From: Motacilla alba alba
Taxonomy: Eukaryota; Chordata; Aves; Passeriformes; Motacillidae
DNA: 64,000 nt
Assembly: GCF_015832195.1 (NCBI RefSeq)
Contig: NC_052017.1
Span: forward strand, 12,786,790 to 12,850,789
Direction of reading: 5' to 3'
Below the pieces are notes generated by a model. That model worked only from the letters and a program-made list of their open reading frames with translations, was not told the origin of the DNA and ran no database searches. Numbering within the stretch: position 1 is the first letter of the stretch; every line of letters starts with the position of its first letter. Made by a program: the position numbers and the translations under genes. This document shows, in pieces, positions 11,337 to 22,080 of the stretch.

Positions 11337-14300
11337 AGCAAGGAAAAAACTTTAACCCACTGCTTAAGTGTGTTAAGAATGAAGCAAGGATCATGGGTTA
11401 TAAGAAATCTAAAGGCTTATGGTAAAAGCATTTCTCTTGCTTACATTGGCATAAAGACAAAAGGTTTCAAAGAAAATGTATGTGGGGTTTGTGGGGTTTG
11501 CCAGTTCATTACAGTATTTCTGCTAAAAAGAATTTCCCGCACAGGTCACAATCCAATGATATATGAACCACAATGTCTTCTGAGGCTTGGATCATGTATA
11601 CCATGAAAACTGTGGCTGCTTATCTAATCTCTGAAGTTTCCTTTCTTCCTTTTCCCTTCACAGTCTTGATCTCTCCCTCCACAGCCTCATCTAAATTTAT
11701 TACTACTCATATCAAACCTTCTCACTGTTTTTAAAATAGCACAAGTAAATGCCACCAAAGTCTTTTTTTCCTTCTTCTAACCACAAATATCAGTCTGATA
11801 GCTGTTTCAGAAACCAAACCTCAGGGAAAGAGAAGTGGTAACTTATCACAGCACCAAAACTCAAAGCCTGTATCTGGTGAAGTGAGTTCTTCTTTCATAT
11901 CCACAGATGTTTCCTCAGGACTAAATGAACAAGAATTCACTACCTCCATCCCCCAGTCCCAGTGCAAAGACATGCCCTAGAGATTGTAGATACTGCATAC
12001 AAAAATTCACTATGTATTTGCACAACTATATAGGCAATTTGGACTTTAAACTTTTTATTCAAACCCATTACACCTGGAATTGATACAGCTGTTGTTCCTT
12101 TTTAAAGCAAATACTTGATCTTCAAGCTAGATGGACCACCAGATACTGATGACTAATGAATGGCTATGTATTGTTTCACTTTTAATCCTCATTGATATTA
12201 GTGGAGGCACAGTTTTCAGTCTGGGACACCTAAAAGCAAGCAACCTCTCCCCTTCATGTTTGAAATATCTGATACTCTATACTGATGCAAGAAGATTTCA
12301 GAGGAAAGAGAATTTGATCAGTAGTATTCTCCAGAAAAAGCAATTTTAACAAAATACAGTGTTTTCAAAACATAAATGTGATAGTTTCTAATATACAACT
12401 GCTGTATTTTTAAAAAAATTCCATTATATTTTTACTTCATCACTTCACTTGTTATATACCTTTGCCATAAAATACTGATCTACAGCGTGTGTCAATACTA
12501 ACAAAGCAAAATCACCTAATTACTGTAATCACAGGTTACAGCAATTCAGAACTTTAAAATTACATTTCTCAGAGTTTCCATGCCATGAAAAACTTCAAGC
12601 TTCTTTCCAAGTTAGAACAAAAAGGGAAGCCTTCACATTTTATCCTGAACAACAGAAAAATGCCAGCAATATAATACATAATTAAGAAACCTCATTTTCA
12701 TGGCCTTGGATAAATATGAACCTGCTCAAGATACATACGAGCTTCATTTTTAGAAAATCTCAGAAACATAAAATAATGATCAAAACTCAGGACTGAATTT
12801 CTAAAAATTTGGGCTCATATTTTACTTATATTTTTTTACTAAAAAGACAAACAAACACGTACAAATGAACAAACAAAAATTTACCAAAAGCATAATCCTA
12901 TTCCACATCCTAATGGACATTTGGCTCTGTCACCGATACACCATTGTCTTGGGACACACATGGGAAATTTCAATCTACAGGGAAAATAGAAATGAACTGA
13001 CCCCTTTAGCCTTGGCATCTTGGCCTGTGAAGATTCAGGACAATTGATTTTGTATTCCCCTTCAGAAAACCTTTCCATGCACTCCATGCTCTGCTGGAAT
13101 AACACAAGAACATTGCATTGTAAAATAATGGTTTTGCTAATAAACTAACAGATTTTACTCTATAACAGAATCCCTACATAGGAATGCATTCTGAAAAAAC
13201 TGTAATAAAATAGTTTATTTTCCTGTGCATTGGCCAGTCAATTTACCCAAATTCCATAGAAAAGGCCACTTTTAACTGGCAGCCAGGCAAATCATTATCA
13301 CACCAACTCCTCCATTATCACTGAAAACAACAATACCTTACTCCACTTTTAGTCTCATATTTTGCCTGAAGTCTAAAGTCATCTTAAAAGAATATATAAA
13401 TATTTACCAGGTTTCATAATTTTCTAAATCATATTCACCTAAAGTATAAGCATATGAAATAAATACCAGAAGAGAAAACTTCAGACAACTGGGTAAATTC
13501 ACGTCCCTCATTTCTTGTAAGCAAAGATTTCACTCTTAAAACATTCAGATAAAACTAATTCAGGTTGAATTAGTTCAGCTTTTCACTCTCAAGCAGCTGA
13601 TCAATAAAACAGAGCTTTAAAATGGACAGAAAGATAGTGAACTTCTCCAGAAGGCCATCTCAGCTGAAATCTACACTCAAACTTCATTTGCTTTAATCTG
13701 GCACATATAACATAGATATGTCATCTGGCACACTAATGCACATATTCCTCACTATTAACAAGAATTTGTAGGAGTCTGGACCATTTCCTACATTAATCTT
13801 AGGGGTGTAATAGAGAGAAGTCTTTCACAATATGTCACTGTGATTCTAATTCCATTAAAAACTTTATTTCACCAGAAACCATAGCCCTTCGAATATGTGC
13901 TCCAGAGACTTTTCTTTTACACTTTGAATTAGTTTTAAATACAGCTCATACAACTGAACAGAATATTAGCACTCAAAGGAAAAAAAACTTTAAAGAAAAT
14001 AAAAAAATCCCCAAAACAAACAAAAAACCCAAAAGAAAGGAAGAAACCCACTAAGTGTTATAGAAGGAGTTGTAACCAGCAAAATTCCAGAAAAGGGGGA
14101 GAAATTGGATTGATATAATAGTTTTTTCATATTGGTACTTGCTATAGCCTTAGAACAAACATTTATGGAAATCAAATCAAGACTTTCTCAGACTTCCTGC
14201 TTCCTTTGTAACCTTCTCTCTTTTTGGTCTACATACTGCAGAACGCATTTAGCTCCCTTTTCACTTGGCACCTTCACATCATGCTTTTCAAAGAGTATTT

Positions 14301-15544
14301 GAAGGAGAACTGCACCTAATTCAGCCAGTCCAGCAGACTTAAGGATCTGCACAGGACAAGAAGCTCTCCCCACAGCAGACAAACCATTCCATACTGTTCT
14401 TTGTATTTTTAATTCCAGCAGGTATTTCTCAGCACTAATCAAAAGGACACCTCAGTCACTTACACACAGTTGCAGCATTGCTTTAAACATCTGAAAGGTC
14501 AATACCAATAAAAATATGTGCTCATAGTGAAGAGTTTCCTTTTTGATATCAGCTGCCCAGCACATCTTGCTTCTGTCCCAACTCTGTGCAGTCTAAAACC
14601 AGAGTCTGGAAACAGCTTAGCTACAGGCTCAACAAGTACAATGGACTTCACCCCTTTTTCCCACTTTTTGCTTGCTGCAATGTGAATAGCCATGGTTTAA
14701 GTAGCAATTGGTGTCACATTTGAATTCACTTGCCCCCTTCCAGGACAGTTTTCCTCAGCCATGGGCCTGAGAAGGCAACTTGACAATGTCAAATTCAGGC
14801 CTCTTTTCTTGTACACTCACCAAGAGACAATAACAGGGCCAGGCCTGCTTTCCTGACAGCAGAGATTCAGGAATGAGAATGTGTCACTTAAACAAAAGAA
14901 TGAATTCTTTATTCCATTGCTAGCAGAACTCACACTTTACAGCCTTACATAAACATCTATGATCTGGAAAGAGAAGGTGCATCTAAAGCAAACTGAATAT
15001 CCCCTCAGACAAACTGGCTTCTACCATCTCAGCTGAAAGAACGGGCATGTGTGCAATACAGCAACCCCTGAACCCCTGAAGGGCTCCTTGGGTCTGCTGC
15101 TTCAACCACAAATGCCAGCGGATTTTGCTACAAAGAATGTACAATTAAAACCAAACAAATAAAAAAGAAAACCAGAAAAACAAAAAGCGAAAATCAGGCA
15201 AGGAGATTGAGAATATATGCTTATTTCCAGATCATTTCTGTAGAAGTGAGGCACACACCTAACACCAGAAGGGTGTACAAAGTTAAATACAACACCGATC
15301 ATGGTATCTCATGTTACCTAATCAGAAGGTTAAAATTTCCTTTTTACTTCAAATCCATTCAGAATATGTGAACATATATAATTTCCCTCTTCTGAGGAGG
15401 ACTGTATATCCAGTGGATTTTCATATTTTTGGACAGCACAACATTCCTTGAAATTACTCCAAACCTGAAAAACAATGTTTTAGAATGAATTCCAGTCACA
15501 GTTTCACTCATCCTCAGTGATGACCCAGCTCTGGAAGGGGCTGA
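11335..15544. other. Intergenic, AT-rich gene-desert segment
   Basis: No gene is supported. The longest open reading frame is 84 codons (14188-14442, minus strand) and has no recognisable motif. A short hairpin lies at 13553-13575, and there are A/C-rich simple tracts near 14.0 and 15.15 kb. I see nothing else. Confidence 0.7.
13553..13575. repeat. 10-bp inverted repeat with 3-base loop
   Basis: AACTAATTCA (13553-13562) pairs exactly with TGAATTAGTT (13566-13575) across GGT. Each arm contains a TAAT/ATTA homeodomain core. An inverted repeat of this size can occur by chance in 64 kb. Confidence 0.8.
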
Positions 15545-15795
15545 AAATCAAAAATCCCATGTATTCTTACGTAAGAGTGGCCATGCCAGGTCAGACCAAA
15601 GGTCCAGCTGGTTGGATATCCTGGCTCTGGCCGTGGCCAGTAGCAGATGCCTAAGGAAAAGTATAGAAGCAAGGCAGGCACGTTGTGATCCTCCCCCTCG
15701 TTACACTTCCAGCATCCTGCGGTTTCAAGGCTTCCTAAGCCAGAGGTTCTGACAGCAGTTTTATATGCTGAATTACAGGACTCAAATCCCCAGCC
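15545..15795 (+). mobile_element. Ancient CR1/L3-like LINE 3' fragment
   Basis: The sequence reads GGCCATGCCAGGTCAGACC, then an AAAGGTCCA block, GGATATCCTGGC, CAGTAGCAGATGCC and, further on, GGCTTCCTAAGCCAGAGGTT. That order of blocks is the pattern I associate with the 3' region of an old CR1/L3-related LINE abundant in sauropsid genomes. The same blocks recur at about 37990-38205 (minus strand) and 52935-53100 (plus strand). No open reading frame survives. The exact subfamily name needs a repeat library. Confidence 0.75.
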
Positions 15796-16471
15796 CTTTA
15801 TTTTGTGTAACAACAGCAGAAAGAAATGTTTTGCAGTTAATTAATTCATGTTTTAAGCAAGATCTGTTTTTTAGCCTCAACACAATTTAGGTGCTCCTGC
15901 TGCAAAATTACGTTTGTTTAGGCACATTTCCATGTCACACATCTCGACACGAGTTCCATCGATCTTCTCATTTCACTTGCTGTTTGAAGCTGCAAAGAAT
16001 CCACAGTTTGTCCATAGCAGATGCCAAAAGCCTAGAAACTTATTACACACTGCTCACAGTGTGGGTTCAGATACATTATCAGCATAAAAAGAAAAAGGCA
16101 AATTAGGCCACAGTAGGAGAACACATTTTTAATATTACAGTCTGCAGTTTGCATCTCTAATTTAATGCTGCAGCTTCCCAAAGTTATGCTGCATCATTCT
16201 AGGTTGCTGAATTGAAGAGATGACAGAATAGAATAGAGATGAGCTAAAATTTTACAAGTGACTGGGCAGTGCAGATAGCCAGTGCTCTTCATTAATTCCA
16301 GAGGGCCATTCACTTCAGGGCCAAAATGAATGAGATATTTTTTAAAGAATTCTTTGGGCATTCAAATTCATAGAAATTAGGCGTGCACATGCTTGGTGTA
16401 CGAAATTTAGGGAAAAGGGAGATTTTAGTGCATTCTTCCAAAAGAACAGAAAGGAAAAACACTCAGCATCT

Positions 16472-16490
16472 GTAAGCAAATTGCTTACAC
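16472..16490. repeat. 19-bp palindrome with one central base
   Basis: TGTAAGCAA and TTGCTTACA are exact reverse complements flanking a single A. The centre GCAAATTGC resembles an imperfect C/EBP-type dyad. The surrounding 100 bases are non-repetitive. Function is unknown. Confidence 0.85.
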
Positions 16491-17496
16491 CCCCTGTAAA
16501 TGCTTAGTTCTGTTGGTTAAATACACACACCACACAGACGCACGTCACATAAATTATCATCTCAAGAAATCATTGCTTACTGAGGGGATTATCTGTGCCG
16601 TTATGGCTTCTCTCTGGAGCTGATAGATATCTTTTGCATCCTATCTACTGTTTACTCCAGCTATGGCAGAAATCTTGAAAGTAGATATCAAAGAATAGCA
16701 AAGAAATACAGTAAGCAAGGAAAAGTAAGTTGCAAAACTTCTGGTTTCATGATGATTCCCAAGAGTCTGTTCAGCTGGGGCAACAATGTTTTGCTTAATT
16801 TAAAGTTTAATTTTAAGATGGTGAATCTCCCAGCTAAGGATTAGATAACTGATATTGAAGAACCTCAGGGACAGTGAAACTTAAAGTTATGCTGGTTTTA
16901 TGAAGTCACAGATTTTTCAGTTTAGGAAGAAAAAAATCAGACAGCTCATATACATGAGAAGCTTTGACCTAGTCAGATGGAAGCAGAAAGGAAGAGATAG
17001 CACCTCTTTACACTAAACAGAAGTCTTCAATATTAGACATGTTCGATTTCAATAGTTCCAGTACCCTGAGATTTTATAATACCATTAAGTTGAGGTGGAC
17101 TTATCAGAGTTTACCCTCTAAAATTACTTCCAAAAGATGACAAGTTCCCACCTGGGAAGTTTACTTTGATAATAACCAGAGGATGCACATGTGTGTGCCA
17201 CAAAACCAATCACCAGTGAACACTATGTCTGCCCTGGCTGCTAGCTACCAAGTGGCAGGCACAGTAGAAAATTATTCAGAATTGCAATTAATTTCATGAT
17301 TATTCAGCCAACATTTCATCTAAAATGCTTATAGAAGCTCATTTTACATTGTCCAAAATAAGCACCCTGCTACCATTAGATATTTCCTTCACGCAAACTA
17401 AAAAATTCGCAGTACAGGAGCATTTCAAAAAAACTACATAATAGTCAATTTTCATGTCAGCAAATTGTTATCAAAAATTGCAAAAAACTAGCTGTT

Positions 17497-17594
17497 CTTT
17501 ATAATGGATATTCAACATGTTTGGGCCCCTTCTGCATTTCTTGGCTTGCTCAGGGGAATAAGCAGTTTGAGACCTTTTGGTCTCCATTATAAAG
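17497..17594. repeat. Nested inverted repeats (98 bp, cloverleaf-like)
   Basis: The outer arms CTTTATAATGGA (17497-17508) and TCCATTATAAAG (17583-17594) are exact reverse complements 74 bases apart. Inside lie CCCCT (17526-17530) pairing with AGGGG (17552-17556), and GAGACC (17569-17574) pairing with GGTCTC (17579-17584) across TTTT. The last hairpin overlaps the outer right arm by two bases, so both cannot form completely. This may be a structured RNA, a short palindromic element, or chance. Confidence 0.55.
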
Positions 17595-18222
17595 TATTGT
17601 GTTACTTGAGCAAACAAATTAAACATAGCAATTAACTGGGAAGAAGGTGTCTGTGATTCTTGATATCCTGAAGTGGAATTAAGTTAACACTGGCACTCAT
17701 ATAGCAAACATATTATTACTGCTGGATTTTTATTCACCAATACAGCAGGGCTTAAGACCTTTTAATTTAAATTTACATGGACACTATTTAAATAGAGAAT
17801 CAATGGTGCATATGTCTGTAGCATTTGAGATATGTATGGTTTGCTAGACTGAATTACCAGTAAGTTTTTAATTACCATTTTTCAGGGGGGTTTTTTTCAG
17901 GAAAATGTATAAGAAGATAGGAAGTGTTTAAAGATATTAGACTCATTTGTCAGCCTCAGGCTGATTAGAACATAAATTCCACACTGCAGCTAATAATTTT
18001 AAAATTCCATATTCAAGTTCTGGAACTCTGACAATAGCACCATGAATCCTGGGACACAATTCATCTCATCCTGCTGATCTGTCATTTGCACTTCTGAGTA
18101 GTACTGCTGGCCAAGCCACGTTTAGGAAAAGGTTCTTTTTTAAATTTTTAATTTGATAGGTGGTACACTGTTACTCTGAGCCTCTAATGTAGGGTCTTTA
18201 ATCATTTTACCCTGTTGGCTTT

Positions 18223-18252
18223 TTTAAAAAGAGTTTAAAAACTCTTTTTAAA
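18223..18252. repeat. 14-bp inverted repeat with 2-base loop
   Basis: TTTAAAAAGAGTTT (18223-18236) and AAACTCTTTTTAAA (18239-18252) are exact reverse complements with AA between them. The arms are A/T-dominated. The structure could extrude as a cruciform or hairpin. Confidence 0.9.
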
Positions 18253-21200
18253 GAAGTTTTCCCTTTTTTACATGTTTTCCTTTTTGGAATTTAAATATTA
18301 CTACAGTATAGGAGTTTTTCCTTCCACAGGACACAAACTTTTAATTTGTCCTGTCTCTTCAGCCTGAAATGTAATAACATCTTGAAATACATTCTGTGCC
18401 ATGTTGAGGATTATCCAGACATCACTTCTACTCTTTTTTTTTTACTTTTGACTATCACTAATAGAGGAAAACTTTCTAGAAAATACCAAAGCTGGTACTT
18501 GTTAGTGGCAAAAATGCAAGCCTGAACTGCTTCTGATGCATTAGAGAAATTCCTATGCCACTGAGTCAAACCCTGCGAGTGTCACAAACCACAAATCATA
18601 GGTTGCTGATTAATAAGGCTCATAAATATCTTTCATACTATGAGGTAATATTTTCATGTAGGAAAAAAAGAGGAATTGCCCAAACTGCTTATAATCATGA
18701 TTTCACTGCATAATATTAAGATTTCCTTATTTTTTATATAAAAGAGCCATAAAGTTATTCCATCTTGATAATATTTTAAATATATACAAAGGATAGTCAA
18801 GTAAAATGCAGTTTCATATTCTGTTTCCAACTCCACAACGGGTGGTAATTTTACAAGGTAGCAGCTAGAATCTCAAAAAAAATAAATTAATCAGAAAACT
18901 TGCCTAAAACTGAAACTTTCACTGCCACAGGGCTGTTAAAAGAAGGAAAGAATTCTGACAGACCAATAGAAATCCTGACGTAACTGAAGTGGTATCACCC
19001 CCACCACCACCAAAAAAATCCCATTTTTGTAAACAACAGTCAAACTAAGCTTTGGCAAAAATTGTTCTCATTTAAAGCTGTAATTATGGAATTTGCAGTC
19101 TAAATTATGGAAATTTGTAAGTATAACACAACCAATAAAACTTGCATAGATAAAAACAGCCTTAGCCACATCCATAAAATAGCAGTTAGCAGAACAGTGG
19201 TTCTTAAACTTGGGCAGAGCAAAGACTAATCCTGATTTAGGACAAGATCCAAGGTCTGTGTGCATGAACACAATCTGCATCACCTTGACTATTACTGCAA
19301 ACTGATTTTGAGACATACTGGAAAAATTAACTTTAAAAATCAAAAGCAGGCATCTACATTTGCAGAAATGTGTGGTGTTTAAATTTAATTGAACATGAGA
19401 TTTACACTGTTTAGATACAGTTGTGTATCTAAGCTACAAAATAAATAAACAACCACAGTAGCCCAAATATTATTTAGTTCATATTAAGTCCTTCACCTTT
19501 GGAAGTGTAATGGTACATAGGATTGGATTAAAAATACTGGCCCCATCTTACTGTTAAACTGGTTATCAGTAGAACTTATCACTGTTGAGGATAGATTTTC
19601 AGGAAAACCCAGCATTCAACATTTAGACACTTAACTCGGCAGACAGGCTTTCAAAGGAACTTTGTCCCCATTTTGGCACAGAAATGTATTGATTAGATTT
19701 CCAAGAACTCAATCCTACACCCTGTCAGGCAGTTGTGGCCTTGGTCTCTTGCTTCTATTTGGAAAGGAAAGAATGTATAAGTCCTGTTTTATTGAACACA
19801 AAGGGGGAAAATATCAATACCTAAGGTAAATATAATTACCTTGAAATCTACATCTGCCCTTCCATTAAGGACTGTAGACCTAAGCTCTCTGCACACCTTC
19901 ACAGTCCCTGTTGCCATCTTTACTTCTCTTAATTCTTTTGCCTTTTTGGTCACTGATGTCCCTCATACACGGACACCTGCAAAGCAGTTGAAAGCATTCC
20001 CTGGAAAGCATTCCCTCTGAATTTCTTTTCCCATTAGTTTTAGATCAATTTTGGCTTTTCCACAGTCTTGGGCATTGGCTTCTTATTGTTTCTACCATTG
20101 CTACAGGAAGACAGGGGTCACCATTCTTTCCATTTAGAATGAGTGAAAAATGATTATTGCTGGTGAAGAGCAGCTGGAAAGATGCCACTTTTAATAAACA
20201 TAAAAGAAAATGCTGCACAGAAATTGCCCTAAGGGCTGTCATAGCATCAGTGTGAGCTATCAGTCATACCTGGATCAGGGATCACTGCAGATTGGAGAAG
20301 GCAGCTGTTGCTGCCAAAAGGAGTTGCCCACTCCTATGCTACAGGACCATTCTCCTCCCTTCAGGCCCCCATGGCCGCAGGAATTCTGCAGCAATGGGAG
20401 CACTCCCTGCCCTGCATGAGCCACATGAGCCATCCCATCTGGCTTTACAGCCTGCATTAGCAGCACTGTAACAGCATTTGCAACTACTTCTGTGGGACAT
20501 CTTTTGTTTCTGTGAAGCTGACAGCCTCCCAAGTGCAGCTCCTCTCTGGTTAGCAGTGAGCGCTGCTCGGGGATACCAAGATGTTACTGTCAGTTCCAGC
20601 ATTTCATCTGATGGCATCTCTCTGCTACCATGTGCAAAGCTTCTCACAGCCTTTTATCCCAAGTCTCTGCTTTTACATACACATCTACAGCTGTTAAAAT
20701 TGCCAGCATTCTTCACCAAAGGGACATTCCTATGAATTTATCACTTTTACAGAAAGCTTTCTGGATAAAGAGAATTAAAACTGTTCTTCAAAATGACGCA
20801 CATTCCTGTAATGTGTAGTAAACATCACACTAAAAGGGAAAAAAAAAAATAAAAGAGCATTCCATGCAGCCAACAGCTGTCAAGCATCAAAGATTTCATT
20901 TCAACATTATGTCAAAACCCTATGATGCTCTAAGCTTCATCAAAACATGAGTACATCTCCAAGGCAGATGTCTTGACTCCTGAGGCTGTTGAATGGCTGG
21001 ATTATAGAAAAGCTACTTAAAAAAAAAAAAACGCCCATGAATCTAAAATTTTTGAGAAAGAAAAAGCATCCATACAAACACAGTACTTTTGTCTACAATT
21101 GTATTTTATCATCTGCATTTACTGTATCTAGCACTCCGATTCTCAGCTGCTAAGGCCTTTGTGATTTCCTCTTGCTCTCCAGTTCTAGCAATTGTTATTG

Positions 21201-21469
21201 CTTTCTACTGGCATTTTCCTTACTTTTCTTTATGTAGGTCTTCTAGATTTTTATATACCTTACAATACACAGTAATAAACCTTACAAGAACATATCAGGC
21301 TAAAAAAACCTTAAAACTTAAAAAAAAAATTTAAACAGAAAACCAAATTGTGTTTAATCTAACTTTGGTCCAAGATTAGGTGTTACCAAGCATACTGGTT
21401 CACAGAATCTGAATATATCTGTGCTCTAAAGCTAAACAGTGGCAAAACAAATGTTCTCCAGAACACACT

Positions 21470-21555
21470 GAGATTAGTCCTGTGCAGAGCTGGGAGCTGG
21501 ATTTCAAAGATCCTCCTGCATTCTCTCTAACTCAGGATATTCTATGATCTCAAAT
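21470..21555 (+). mobile_element. CR1 LINE 3'-end fragment
   Basis: The run GAGCTGGATTTCAAAGATCC ... CTAACTCAGGATATTCTATG matches the characteristic CR1 3' end, which has GGAGCTGGATGATCC-like and CCAACTC..GATATTCTATGATTCTATG-like blocks. Only the terminal part is present, as usual for 5'-truncated CR1 copies, and it has diverged by several substitutions. It lies about 75 bases upstream of the L1-like remnant. Confidence 0.7.
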
Positions 21556-21629
21556 CGGTGAAGTCTTCAATTCCAGTGGCATTAACTTGGCATCAGGACC
21601 ACTTAAAATGATTTAAAAATCCAGTAGCA

Positions 21630-22080
21630 GAAGTGTTAAAGATATAAAAGATTTATTAATTGCAGAAAAATATATAAAACCAGATCAGACTGGATTTATG
21701 AACCAAATTACATCAAAACATCTTGTTAACCTCAAGGTTCTAGGGGAAATAGCCATTGACATGAAGAACTATAATAGCAGCTGCAATCTTGACTCTCAGA
21801 AAGCCTTTGACAATTTTTCACATGATGGATTAGTGCAGATGGTATTAAATAGTAGCTATCCTAAGGAAAATTTTGGGACTGGTTAAAGAAAAACATAAGA
21901 CTAAGTAATAGGTTTATAGATAGAAACAATAAAATCAGAATTTAAAGCATCCTTTCATCATAATATGGAAAGAATACTTTGCATGGGATTTAGATCAGAG
22001 AGCTATTCTTCATAGTTTGATTAACAATTTACAGAAAGAATTAAAAGATTAAACTCATCTATTGTCATCAGCATCAGAGA
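21630..22080 (+). mobile_element. Broken L1-like LINE reverse-transcriptase remnant
   Basis: In one frame from about 21650 the translation runs LIAEKYIKPDQTGFM and, further on, LDSQKAFDNFSHDGLVQMVL. These correspond to the PDQ-GF motif and the D-(A/S)-x-KAFD catalytic block of L1/Tx1-type ORF2 reverse transcriptase. An in-frame stop follows at about 21883. The homologous reading appears to continue in a second frame as FWDWLKKNIRLSNRF, and further stops come after that. The GTRQGCPLSPLLF-like block is not recognisable. CR1 elements usually have a different block (DFSKAFDTVSH), so this is not simply another CR1. It is a dead fragment with no endonuclease domain visible. Confidence 0.65.

Larger units (their letters stand above)
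15796..21469. other. Intergenic, AT-rich gene-desert segment
   Basis: No gene is supported. A locally GC-richer patch at about 20200-20650 yields several overlapping open reading frames of up to 102 codons on both strands. None has a recognisable domain, and their number reflects composition. The segment holds a 19-bp palindrome at 16472, a nested inverted-repeat structure at 17497-17594, a 14-bp-arm hairpin at 18223, and two tandem copies of a 14-base unit (GAAAGCATTCCCTG) at about 19990-20016. Confidence 0.7.
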
